Shown here piece after piece: positions 12,298 to 21,648 of a stretch of 64,000 nucleotides of DNA. The stretch spans positions 1-64,000 of the forward strand of contig JAAVTG010000354.1 of NCBI GenBank assembly GCA_011947345.1, read 5' to 3'. The translations under genes and the position numbers were made by a program. A model generated the notes under the pieces. That model saw only the letters and a program-made list of their open reading frames with translations. It was not told where the DNA came from and did no database searches. Numbering within the stretch: the stretch's first letter is position 1; each line of letters starts with the position of its first letter. The DNA is from Phytophthora quininea. Taxonomy: Eukaryota; Oomycota; Peronosporomycetes; Peronosporales; Peronosporaceae.

Positions 12298-12573
12298 TCA
12301 ATTCGTTTTACGCTTTTCTGGGCTAGTCTTGGTCAGCTTTACACGGATTACGCGATTTAGCTTTGCCGCTATGCGGTCTTCACAGTCTAGAAGGCAGTAG
12401 TTCGCTGAGTTTAACAGGCGGTCGACTTGCTGCTCGATCTCAAGGTCCTTAATCCAACAAGTGTCTTTGCGGAACCGAGCGATAATCCTCTTAGTCTTTT
12501 GACTTGGTTGAGGAGATCGAGTTGCAACTCTGCGAACTTTTCCGCCTTTTCCGGGAGGCAGAATAGACTGGTG
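12298..12573 (-). CDS. Small leader reading frame upstream of gag
   Basis: An open frame of 91 codons ends 79 bases upstream of the gag start. It reads as plausible basic protein (TKRIIARFRKDTCWIKDLE ... NSANYCLLDCEDRIAAKL) without an ATG in the open stretch. A second frame just upstream (about 12560-12690, SKRNVKVTSTSTPKPAPQ) seems to continue it across a one-base change. It could be a short leader protein, an N-terminal gag extension, or chance. No known domain. Confidence 0.3.
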   Translation of the reverse strand, partial: HQSILPPGKGGKVRRVATRSPQPSQKTKRIIARFRKDTCWIKDLEIEQQVDRLLNSANYCLLDCEDRIAAKLNRVIRVKLTKTSPEKRKTN

Positions 12574-13093
12574 TCAATTGCAGCAATCGGCTGAGGAGCG
12601 GGTTTTGGCGTAGACGTCGAGGTTACTTTGACGTTCCGCTTGCTCAGCTTAGTGTTGCGTTGACTGTGACCCTTTTGAATCGGGTCATGTACCAGTAGAA
12701 GTGAGGCAAGGAATTACCACCGGGTAGCAAGGGACCGTTTGCTTCTACACCGATGATCCGCGTTAGCAGATACGATGCAGGCGCCCTAGCACTTAACCGA
12801 CTTCTGGTGGCAACCCTACGCAGCTAGGGAGCGTGCAGCACGACTGTTCTAGGCGGAGACTAAAGCCCCCTAAGTGATACCAAAAGGCACCACAAGCCAC
12901 ACAGTGTGTTGTGCGCACGACTCACAAAGAGCGCACCGAGTTTAACAGCACGTTCGCAGCCCAGAGCTTCCCCACGATGTGGCTGGCTCTATTAGCTACA
13001 GGTAAGCTCGCTTCCCACGTATGTGGCCACGAGAAACCTCTTGGTCTTGAACTCTTGCACTTGAACCGAAGCTTGACACGACGAGTGCTACTA
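12574..13093 (-). other. Untranslated leader of the NSUN2-inserted element
   Basis: About 520 bases between the 5' LTR and the small leader frame. Apart from the possible upstream part of that frame near 12580-12690 I see no gene. The bases next to the LTR on the minus strand (TAGTAGCACTCGTCG) do not begin with the usual TGG of a tRNA primer-binding site. Confidence 0.5.
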
Positions 13094-13665
13094 TGTAACA
13101 CGTTGCGCGGGCGAGGAGCGTTGGGGCGAGACGGCGGCGGCGACGAGTTGGCGGAGACGGCGAACGGCGGAGACTGGCGGTGGCGCAGCTGGAGGAGGCG
13201 CCTTGGCACTGGAAGTAGAATTGAGAAGTGAGATTGATCTGGCGGGTTTATCTTGCTAGCGCGCGTTGGGGAAACGCAAAGGGAAATCCAGTTCCCATCC
13301 TAAAGCCTATCAATTCTCTAAGTCCATATGAATCCTAAATCTACCAATGAACAGCTCCTAACTGGAAACGTAGCTCGAATCTTGAATCTTCTTGATGCGT
13401 CCCATAATCAAGAATCCATCAATAACTGGATTCTTTCAAATCCGTAGAACTTAAGAGCCAATCAGAATAAAGATTATGGGACGTTCTTGAGACACCTAGA
13501 AGGTGTAATCTTGAACTTGAAGCCCTCGACCAATAGGAACGCTTTATGTATGTATGTTTACTACCATAAAGATAGCCAGCTATCCAGCATAATCTGGATA
13601 GTCTCAAAACGTATTGACGGGGTTGCCGTCTGCAACATGTTGTCGCTGACGGCAATTCCGTCACA
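13094..13665 (-). repeat. 5' LTR of the NSUN2-inserted element
   Basis: 572 bp, matching 6951-7522 base for base as far as I can follow. In element orientation this is the upstream LTR and should hold the promoter. Confidence 0.95.
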
Positions 13666-14699
13666 GATTGGTTCTTGCGTAGTGTACCGTCTCCGCTGCA
13701 TGGCACGTCGCACAGCACTCGGTCGAAGACGTTGGTGGGCTGCAATGTCTTCGACTCAGCATTGTACAGACCAGGGAACGTGTCTCCAGCCCCACAAGTC
13801 ACCACTGCGCGGCGTAAAGTGTTTCGCGTGAGACGGTGCACCAACATGTAGGCTCGCTTCTTGTCCAGATCATTCGCCACTACCAAACCATTCTGGGGGT
13901 TTGAACTGCTCTCAGTCGATAGCAAAAAGTCGATGACTTGCGTCGTCTTGGAACCAGGAGATGCACACATATCCAGCACATGGTGGCCACTTTGTACGTC
14001 CAAAAACAGCACCGGCAGCATGCTCACAGCTTCTTGCCGATCAATATTACCGCGGTCTGTCTGCTCCAATAAACACGCGTGGAACCCACGCACGTCGTCG
14101 TGCTTCGGGGCTGAAGAAACAAAAAGATAAATAATTATTTAACATGAAGATAGTAAATATCTTCCAGCAAAAACGAACTTACCACTCTTGGAGAGCGCGA
14201 CGCGACCGCAGTCCATTTGCCAGGCCACTTTCTGCAGCGGATACCACGCAATCGGCCTGCAAAAGGGAATTATCTCCTCGTCAGTAACATAATTACAACC
14301 TTTTCTTTCTTGTAAATGTACTGACTTGGGCGGGTTCACTGGGATCTCCCCGTAGAAATATTTGTCGCTTGGGAACTGGAACTTGGTGGCTAGCAGCTCC
14401 TTCAGTCTGGCAATGACATTAGTCAGTACTTCTTGCAATAATATGAAATAATATTAACGCACCTTTCGGCGTCTGGGCGGTGCAAATTGAGTCGGAAAGA
14501 CACTGGCAATGGTTCGTGTAGCAGCGTCATGAGCGCCGACAGCTCTGTCTCGTTGGCGACTGCATTTGTCTCCCTCTGGACAGTAACAATGAGTATAGAA
14601 TGTTCGCTTATTATTGCAAGGACTAGAGGTCGGCACCAGATACTCGCGGAAGCTCTGCTTGTACACGTCCAGGGACGGCTTGGGCTTGGTTGTCGCCAT
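13666..14699 (-). pseudogene. NSUN2: NSUN2/TRM4-type tRNA m5C methyltransferase, 5' part (split gene)
   Basis: Start ATG at 14699 (MATTKPKPSLDVYKQSF). Exons: 14637-14699, 14463-14575, 14326-14406, 14183-14256 and 14110 down to the insertion point; introns of 61, 56, 69 and 72 nt have GT-AG ends and join in frame. Features of the family in order: substrate-binding N-terminal part (LHEPLPVSFRLNLHRPDAER, FYGEIPVNPPKPIAWYP), RQEAVSMLP, the SAM-binding motif VLDMCASPGSKTTQ, VANDLDKKRAYMLVHR, and motif IV CDVPCSGDGTLRKNQ. The gene is cut exactly after this NQ by the LTR element. Bases 13666-13670 (GATTG) are the right copy of the target duplication. A transcript from this part would continue into LTR sequence and lose the motif VI cysteine. 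Confidence 0.92.
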
Positions 14700-14796
14700 G
14701 GCAATCGGAACTGACACAGCCAGCCGTTTGGAAACACAAACTACCATGCGGAATACAAGGAAATGGCTACATTTGGTGTTACAATTGAAGTTGCTG

Positions 14797-15974
14797 TCAT
14801 GGCAAAAACTCCATCGTCTCCAAGCGATACCCTGGCGGGGCCATCTCCGACGCCGTAGAAGCGAGCAAGCCCATCGCTGAAGGTTGACTGGGGAAGGATT
14901 CATCGTCCGAATCTTCGATTTCAATGGTTTCGTTGCTCGTCGATGCGCCGCCGTTAGGATGTTTCGGCTGGGACTGCGAGCTTGACGACTGTGATCGTTG
15001 TCTTACGAGTTCGCGGCGGAGCCATGCATCGCCGTGTAGTTCAACGCCAGGTGGTAGTCTCCTAAGATTGAGCCGCTCCAGCGTATCCTCGAGGTCCATA
15101 GCACTCACAATATCCGTCAACTGGGAGGTGACCTCGACAGCGATTGTAGCGCCCAGCTCCTTGGCCTCGCGCTTGAGTTCGTGACAGCCTAGGATGCTAC
15201 GCTGTATCACGAGAATGGTTCGATCGCAGAAGTTCATGGGTGGGTGGTGGTTCCGAGGTTGGACACCTCTCCAGCTCCTTTCTTCTCCAGAGGATGACAG
15301 ATGAGAAGGGGTCCCCGCAAGTGTGAATCGGGCATCGGGTGTGGACGATTGGGATGATCGTAACGTAGCTGGAGCAATGACATTCGCAGACGGTAAGCCA
15401 AACATCTCTGTAATTTGGGACGCAAACGAAGCCGAAGCCTCGTCTTGCGAAGTCCACGGGAACGGAAGTTCGATAGGAAAGCTATTGACGACAGCTTGTG
15501 GGTCCTTCCCGTTCAAAGTGCGGTCGAGTTCTGGGGCCGCTGAAGGGGAAGCATTCGTGGTTACCTTGTGCCGCTTTTTGCTGGAACGTCACCCCTGCTT
15601 AAAGACTTCTCGGTGTGGTCATGCCCGTAACCATTGGAGCTAGTAACTTGAATTTGCCACTCGCTTTTTCCGTCAATGATGAACGTCGCTCTGAGTTGAA
15701 AGGGGCATGCTGTCCGGCGCAGCTTATTCGCGCCCTTCTCTTTGGATGGAGGTCTTGCCCGTAGACTACACGCGTAGGTCTCCGAGTATATTTCCAGATG
15801 TGCTGGAAGTGGCGGCTGTTTCGTCTCTCGATGGCACTTTTCTAGCGTCGCGTTCCGCGTTGCAACGGAAGTCGATCTCGTTTTAACCAAGCTGACAGAG
15901 AGCTCCTTCTTCACATACTCTCTCCATTCCTCCCAGCTTGGGAACTGCGTCGTGATCTTCGGGCTCTTGAACAC
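14797..15974 (-). CDS. FAR1-like zinc-finger protein with possible BRCT-like region
   Basis: The N-terminal part (15561-15974) reads FPSWEEWREYVKKE ... YSETYACSLRARPPSK ... NKLRRTACPFQLRATF ... NGYGHDHT, the pattern of FAR1/MULE-type DNA-binding zinc fingers (C...C...H.H). After the TTTTT run at 15575-15579 the frame changes by one and continues PAKKRHKV, a basic NLS-like patch, then a Ser/Thr-rich linker. A segment (FCDRTILVIQRSILG...CHELKREAKELGATI ... PPGVELHGDAWLRREL) loosely resembles a BRCT domain. The end is acidic and Ser-rich (IEIEDSDDESF). Total about 392 residues. It could be a domesticated MULE protein or a transposon relic; the BRCT call is weak. It ends 98 bases before the NSUN2 start on the same strand. 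Confidence 0.5.
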
Positions 15975-16008
15975 TCCCGGTTTGGCGATGCCAGTCGAGG
16001 ACGACAGA

Positions 16009-16540
16009 TCACTTGGGGGTCAGGGAAACTACAAGGTTGGTGGTGCATGATACCTTGGCCTGCAGGTCAATTGCAACGGGGCTTGTGGCGGCAAGACGAA
16101 GAATGTCATGAGAGACAAGAGGGAAAGAACGTCGACAGACTGTTCCGACGCCCTTGACAGTCGACGAGAACGACCGTCGGAGAATCCAGACTTGGACGGA
16201 TCCACCACACCACACGACGATGCGACCGAGGTCGTTCTGGACACCCTGCGCTACCACAGACTGTGGCCGTGGTGATCTCCCAAGCTGATTTCCGAACCAA
16301 TTTGCAATGCGCTCGCAACTCGAAATAGTTCAAGTCAAACCAGCAGTTCTGGAAATATGGGAGACGTATCTGAACGCTTCCGTCAGCGCGACGCGACACA
16401 AAGGCGTTCGCGAGTTGATTCGCATGGCGTGCTAGGTCGCGGGTGACAGTCGGCGGCAGCATTTCGGGTGCCGCGACGGCACCGCTGGTGTGCTCTGGTT
16501 CAGAACTTGCTTTCAACGCTCGAGGGGTTTCCATAGCCAA
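16009..16540 (-). CDS. Hypothetical protein, broken frame
   Basis: I do not recognise this protein. From 16540 it reads METPRALKASSEPEH, then a plausible folded segment (SVQIRLPYFQNCWFDLNYF ... KSAWEITTA). Near 16260 the sensible reading appears to move one frame (VAQGVQNDLGRIVVWCGG ... VSHDILRLAATSPVAIDL) and ends at 16009. No motif, signal peptide or membrane segment is evident. It may be a real small gene with one indel, or a remnant. Low confidence. Confidence 0.3.
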
Positions 16541-16736
16541 TATGGAAACCCAATGCTTAGAGTGTGCCGCCGAGACGTGCTGACAGTCGACGGACTGTCA
16601 GGTAACTCATTAGGATTGAGGACTTGAGCGAGCGCGGAGAACAAACGTACGGCCGGTCGTTGAGTTCTTCTCATTCTTCGTCTCGACGCCTACGACGCAC
16701 TGCAACATCACCCAAGCTCCCGATCACCCGTCCAAG

Positions 16737-17051
16737 ATGAACCTCTCCCAAGCACACTTTGCGGCGATCTTCCGTGAGATTCGTGGCCGTTGGCGGGAGT
16801 TGCTCTTCTTCGGCGTATTCTTGGTGGCGTGTGTCGGCATTTTGGCGCTTGGTGGCCGTCTCGCCTCCTCCGACAACGACGACCTTTTACCGGAGAACCA
16901 TCGCGTGGTAGTAGGGGTGCTGCGTGAGGTGATCTTCATCATGGAACCAGTCGTGTACGCGGACCTACCGATACGGCTGGTTCGAGCTCTTCGTCGCAGA
17001 ACCGTTGGCGCCAACATCGATAGAGACGACCAAGCGAACGCCGTTGTGTGA
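16737..17051 (+). CDS. Small single-pass membrane protein, hypothetical
   Basis: 104 residues starting at an ATG in good context (AAGATGA). Residues ~20-42 (ELLFFGVFLVACVGILALGG) form one strong transmembrane helix, preceded by a basic/aromatic N-terminus (FREIRGRWR) and followed by an acidic then basic tail ending in DDQANAVV. A longer opposite-strand frame covers the same bases but is Ser/Thr/Arg-rich and looks like a shadow. Function unknown. Confidence 0.4.
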   Translation: MNLSQAHFAAIFREIRGRWRELLFFGVFLVACVGILALGGRLASSDNDDLLPENHRVVVGVLREVIFIMEPVVYADLPIRLVRALRRRTVGANIDRDDQANAVV

Positions 17052-17313
17052 GTCGGGGCAACAATCCTTTCACGACCTTCAAAGCACACCGTAGTCGCGA
17101 CACATTTTACCGATTTCAGCTCTTGCTTATCCAGCGTAGCTTCTTCAACTTTTAATATTGCTTCAATAAACAACCGCTGCGACTTGACTTCGGAAAGTTC
17201 TGCCACAGTTGGCATCCACAGCACAAACGTTACTCCTGTTCGTTCACGGCTTACCCCAAATTTCAAAACTCAGCCTGATACACAGCAACGCCGTCAAGAC
17301 CGAGATCATTTCT

Positions 17314-17825
17314 TCACCTCCACATCAAAACATCCAACCTACCTCTGATCTCCTCCACCGCTGGTCTTGGTCGAATACAACAGCTCTGAAAACGTTGCCG
17401 TCCATTTAGGAAAAACGCGTCTCCGTCCACCACTTTGTGCACTCTCGTCACGTAGCACGACTCGGCCATCCCCATCGCCTCCAAGTAGAGCCTCTCTCCT
17501 CCTCCAACAAACACTCTGGAGCAACCCTCGTACTGTTCCTCCGTCTCCGCCATCTCCAGGGCTTGCTGCAGTGTCCTGGCCACTTGAACTCCTTTCCCTG
17601 TTGGTTTCTCCATCGTAGAGCTCACGACAATCGTGTGTCGCCCCGGAACGGGCTCGTTGAACTCCTGGAACGAGCGGCGACCCACAACCAGCACTTGGCC
17701 CTTCGTAGCCGAGCAAAGAAGGCCCAGTCGGCAGGTAAACGCCACGGCAACTTGCCCTGGCGGCCGATAACGCGGTTCAGCGAGCAGGCCGCGATTAGCG
17801 AGACCGGAAGCGTCCTCTTGGCCAT
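17314..17825 (-). CDS. Dihydrofolate reductase (DHFR)
   Basis: About 170 residues, the normal size of a stand-alone DHFR. Start taken at MAKRTLPVSLIAACSLN (17825). Motifs: NRVIGRQGKLPWRLPADW (substrate/NADPH site, with the active-site Asp of LPAD), VLVVGRRSF, GRHTIVVSS, VFVGGGERLYLEAM (the GGG nucleotide-binding turn) and TRVHKVVDGDAFF. It reduces dihydrofolate to tetrahydrofolate with NADPH, for thymidylate and purine synthesis. A frame change near 17705, between DWAFFARL and TKGQVLVV, is not at a homopolymer; it may be an assembly error or a true mutation. Many protists carry a fused DHFR-thymidylate synthase; this copy has no TS part. The start is 88 bases from the divergent FYVE-like gene, so a shared promoter is likely. 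Confidence 0.85.
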
Positions 17826-17913
17826 TACCGTCCAACAAGTCAGAATGGCTACATATCTGAACATTTTTATGTGGTACGGGGCTGCTGGACGCTCGCCACA
17901 GTCCCAATAGACG

Positions 17914-18612
17914 ATGGGGTCACCAAGCGCGTGCGATGAATGCGGCAAGAAGTTCAAAGTGTTCGGCTCCAAGAAGAAGTGCAAGCACTGCATGGACGTG
18001 GTGTGCAAGACGTGCCTGGCGGGGCATCTGGAGCTCAAGCACACGCACGTGGGCTGCCCCGAGGAGCTTCCGGCGACGGAAGAGTCTCGAGCTGTTCGAC
18101 GCCGCCGGGAATGCTCCAGACCAAGAGGACCTGCAGTTTCTGAGCCCCATTCGAGCCTCAGCAATAGAGATGGAGTACCCAGACCCCGGCTCCCCGATGT
18201 GCTGGAAGGAGTGGAGGACGTGGAGGCAGTGAGCGACGACGACGACGACGGAGAGTTCGACCTGGAAGACGAGGACCCGGAGCTGGACGACGACCTCATG
18301 ATACCGTCGCTGGCCAGACAGACGTCGATTGAGGAGGAGGAGATGCAGCACAGGGAGATGCAGAAGATTCAGGCGGCGGTGGCCGTCTGGGCCATGAAGG
18401 AGAAGCAGGCCAAGCAGAAACTGCGACGCAAGAAGAAGGACAGCTACTGCTCCATGAGACCGGAAGACTGGGCCAACTGCGACCAGGAAGTCTGCAATCT
18501 GTGTGGGGTGACGTACGCTGTGATAGCGACGGTGGTGGTCTGGGCCTGCTTTGGGATCATGTTCGCGACGTACTTCCGGACGCGCAGTTTGCCGGCGACC
18601 TACGTGTTTTAG
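17914..18612 (+). CDS. FYVE-like zinc-finger protein with C-terminal membrane anchor
   Basis: The N-terminus holds a compact zinc finger with CDECGKKF, CKHC and CKTC pairs, the first part of a FYVE/FYVE-related finger. The middle is acidic (DDDDDGEFDLEDEDPELDD), then comes a charged helical stretch (EEEEMQHREMQKIQAAVAVWAMKEKQ, given here only in part by position 18330-18410) and a basic KLRRKKK patch. A hydrophobic helix (YAVIATVVVWACFGIMFATYF, residues ~205-225) ends the protein. Between about 18080 and 18195 the continuous frame is very Arg-rich, while the neighbouring frame reads more naturally (LELFDAAGNAPDQEDLQ). Two compensating indels are therefore possible. Likely a tail-anchored endomembrane protein; ligand unknown. 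Confidence 0.55.
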   Translation: MGSPSACDECGKKFKVFGSKKKCKHCMDVVCKTCLAGHLELKHTHVGCPEELPATEESRAVRRRRECSRPRGPAVSEPHSSLSNRDGVPRPRLPDVLEGVEDVEAVSDDDDDGEFDLEDEDPELDDDLMIPSLARQTSIEEEEMQHREMQKIQAAVAVWAMKEKQAKQKLRRKKKDSYCSMRPEDWANCDQEVCNLCGVTYAVIATVVVWACFGIMFATYFRTRSLPATYVF

Positions 18613-18851
18613 TGGAGATAATGTACAAGATAGAGAATTGATGGAGGCCCACACGAGGACGAGCTTCGTCGTGCCTGCAGCTGCAGTTTTGAATGGCGTA
18701 GCGATCGATAAAGTGTGAATAACAGAGCCCATTGCGTTGGATGGATGAGTTTTCGTATTCGGAGGTGGGGCTGCTACAGATACACATTGCGCCGCCTCTT
18801 ATACTACAATAGTTGCAGGCTTACTAAGTTACTATCTTTCACATGCCTGCT
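18613..18851. other. Short intergenic region between convergent genes
   Basis: About 240 bases between the stop of the FYVE-like gene and the end of the PHD/Tudor-type gene on the other strand. Presumably 3' UTR sequence of both. No feature seen. Confidence 0.5.
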
Positions 18852-21648
18852 TCACCTTGAGTTCAATATTCGCTGCTGCTGTTGCTGCTGCTGGTTAGAT
18901 ACAGGTCGGTGCGTCGGCGCTAGCTGCTCCATCAGCAGCATTTCTGGCCGCTTGGTCGGGGCCGGAGCGGGGACAGGAGCTGGAGCTGGGGCAGCGCTGA
19001 CACTGGCGACCACATTCGCGCGTCGAGGCGCATTACCGCTTCCAGGCACAATTCGTGATGCTTGGCTCGGACGCGGTGGCTCGGGTCTCATCAAAGTGGA
19101 CCCTGGGGAGGTGGGAGTAAGCTCATGTGGGTCGCTCCAGCAGACACCGAGGGACGAGTCATGCCGGCAGGAAACATCCCCATGGTGACGGGCAGTCCGA
19201 GCCCTTTGTTGATTGGGGATCGCAGCGCACCGCCACCGGTGGCGTGGGGAATGCCAGCGCCAAGAGGCTTCGCCACAGAGGGAGGAGGATACGGCACCGC
19301 TTCCAGTAAGCGCTTCGTGAGCTGCACCGAGGGCAAGTCCTTGTTCACCAAGTAGACGAACTTGAGGTCTTGGAACCGGTCCGAGGTCGGGTAGATGAGA
19401 GAACGCAACACGTGCGCCGAGTCGCGCGTCAGCATCCCTTCCTCCTCGAGGCGACAGAAACGCAGATACATTTCCTTGCGAATACTGAAGTGCAGGTCTA
19501 CAAACGAGTTCATCTGAATCCGGTCCCGGGATTGCTGGGCGCCCTCCGGCCCGTGATGGACAAGCGGTCCTGGCCGTCCGGACGACGCCGCGTTGGTGGA
19601 GGGGATTGCTGGCGCGTCCGTCTTGGCCCGCTTGTTCGCATTGCCAGTACGGCCTGCAGATGGTTGCTTTTCGCCTTTCAACTTCCCAGCCTCGACTTCC
19701 CCGCCAATCGTTTCGGACGCCACTTGGTGTAAAATGTCGAACGCAATGCAAGGAGAACCTCGGGGCCCAGTCGAAGCACCAGCAGGCCTTCGCTTCGTGC
19801 CGCGAGACGGAGCTTTTGTTGCTTTCGCGTCCTTCTTTGCAGTGGCTGGTAGAGCAGCTTGACCTGGCTTAGCTGCCTTTGGGTAAAGCGAAAACTGGCC
19901 GTTCTTCTTCTCCATTTTCACATACACGGGCAGATTCTGCTGCTCGCCCAAAAGTGTTTTCGGCTTTGCGGCTGCCCCAGCAGTCGTGATCGTAGCAGTG
20001 TCCCGGCTGCTTAGCGACGGATTCAACATCGGCAGCGATGTCACTGTTGGCTTAAATCCATTGGACTGCACCTCGTTCGTTGGCGGGCTGTTCAGAATCG
20101 ACATGACGGAATTGCACGACGACACATTCCGTCGCTTTGAAGCATCGGAAGCGGTAGCGTCTAGCGCAGTCTTCGCTTGCTTGTCGCCCTTGGCTCCACT
20201 ATTCGCTTGCTTGTTGCTGACGCCAATCTTGGACGCAGCAGCTTTGGATGGCGAGCTGTGAGCTTCCGTCGCCGTCTTTATTGTGTGCTCTGGAGACGCG
20301 TGCATTGTCGCTCGCTTCTCGGCAGCATTCGGAGTCACAGACGTCCCATTCGACTTCGCCTCACTCGAACTGGCGGCTGCATTCGTTTCTTCAGTCTCCG
20401 CCTCTGCTTCCTTTGACGTGTCTGCACCATTCGTTGATACTGACGACGCCACAACCGCTGAAACCTTGACGCTGGCCCCATCCTTTTCGTTCTCCTGCGC
20501 GTCCGCTTCGATGGCCGAATCGCTGGCGTCGGAGAGCTTCCGCTTCCTCCTGCCATTCGCCTTGGTCGCCTCCTTGTCGTTATTCTCCTCCTCCTTTGCT
20601 TCTCCTTCTTTGTCCTCCTCCATATCCTCATCATCGTCGTCCACCACCACAAGCGCTTTATTCGGCTTATTCGTCTTGGCCACCGCGATCGTCATGTTCT
20701 CGCTCTCTTTCGGCGACGTCGCTCTCTTGGCGGCCCGGGCATTCGCACTGATCGCCTTGCTGGTCGAGATATACGCCGCCTTCTCCTTCAGCACCGACCG
20801 GTTGCCGTTGTGGAACGCTCGAGCGTCGTCGATACAGCGCGGACAAACATATGTCGAGTCTTTCCACCGGCCGGAGCTCTTGATCGGCGGCAGACAGCCA
20901 ATATGGAACCACTGGTTGCAGCAGTCGCAAGCCAGACTCTCGTTAATGTGCTCGTCGTCCATGTTGTACCAGTCGTCGAACGACTTGCTCCAGCGCGTGA
21001 AGTGGATCTTGATGCGCTCGGCCTTGCCGTCCACCTCGGTGATCAGCGCGTTGTACAGCACCTCCTCGTTGTCCACGAGCACGGCCTGGTTCACTTTGAA
21101 GCCCGTGGGGGCTTGCCGTCCTCCTCCTTCCCCGTCGTCGAGAAGGGCTCTCTGCAGCTGCCGCATCGCGAGCCCACGTCCTCCTCCTCCTCTTTGGCCT
21201 CCTCCTCCTCGTCCGTGTCGTGACCATCACTCTGCTCCGACTCGCACTTGTGGCAGCAGAAGCCGTTCAGGTTGTCCACGTCCTCGTCGCGCAGCTTGGC
21301 GCACTTGGCGTGGAAGCCCTTGCCGCACCACTCGCAGAAGTGGTCGCAGCCCGTGCGCGCGCACTGCACGCAGGGCCGCTGCGAGCGCCGGAAGGCCACG
21401 AAGTCGCAGATCTGGCAGCCCGTGGACGCCACGCTCTTCTTGGCGCCGGGCCAGCTCTTGGCCACGCCCTCCAGCAGCAGGCTGTTGCCGCACTGCTCGC
21501 AGTCGCGGTGGCCCGGCGTGGAGCCGCCCGAGGAGGCGGCCGACAGCGCCGGGCTGCTGCCTCCGCCGCCCAGCGGCGTCTTCTTGCGGCGCTTCTGCGC
21601 GGCGCCCGCGCCGGCCTTGCCCGCCTTCGCCTTGAGAGCCCTCCCCAT
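18852..21648 (-). CDS. Large PHD-finger/Tudor-type chromatin protein
   Basis: Start at MGRALKAKAGK (21648). First a Cys-rich PHD-like block (CQICDFVAF ... CVQCARTGCDHFCEWCGKG, FHAKCAKL, CCHKCESE). After an acidic stretch comes CGSCREPF, then a barrel domain (FKVNQAVLVDNEEVLYNAL ... IHFTRWSKSFDDWY, typical of Tudor-knot/chromo-barrels), then CDCCNQWFHIGCLPP ... YVCPRC, the rest of a PHD finger. A long low-complexity Ala/Ser/Lys/Glu region follows, then a conserved-looking helical part (HFSIRKEMYLRFCRLEEEGM) and a Pro/Gln-rich C-terminus. Frame changes sit at the GGGGG run 21109-21113 and the GGGG run near 19104. Likely a nuclear histone-mark reader; partners unknown. The very long opposite-strand frame through the low-complexity part is a shadow. 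Confidence 0.75.

Larger units (their letters stand above)
6951..13665 (-). mobile_element. Full-length Ty3/gypsy chromovirus-type LTR retrotransposon inserted in NSUN2
   Basis: 6,715-bp element on the minus strand, bounded by two 572-bp LTRs that look identical by eye, begin TGTAACAC, end CCGTCACA and are flanked by the 5-bp duplication GATTG. Order in its own direction: 5' LTR (13094-13665), leader with a small reading frame, gag-protease-RT-RNase H-integrase-chromodomain (12219-7545), 3' LTR (6951-7522). The gag-pol shows only two frame changes, both at short homopolymers, so the element may really be intact. No canonical TGG-starting primer-binding site is seen next to the 5' LTR. A purine-rich stretch (AAGAGAGG within 7523-7540, minus strand) next to the 3' LTR may be the polypurine tract. 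Confidence 0.95.

Noticed and set aside
16724..17266. 180-codon minus-strand frame
   Set aside because: Mostly Ser/Thr/Arg-rich and antisense to a short plus-strand frame with a convincing transmembrane helix. It looks like a shadow, though neither is certain.
20283..21635. 450-codon plus-strand frame over the PHD/Tudor-type gene
   Set aside because: It is complementary to the low-complexity Ala/Ser/Glu and Arg-rich parts of the minus-strand gene, has Ser/Ala/Arg-dominated composition and no motifs. The minus strand carries clear PHD and barrel motifs.
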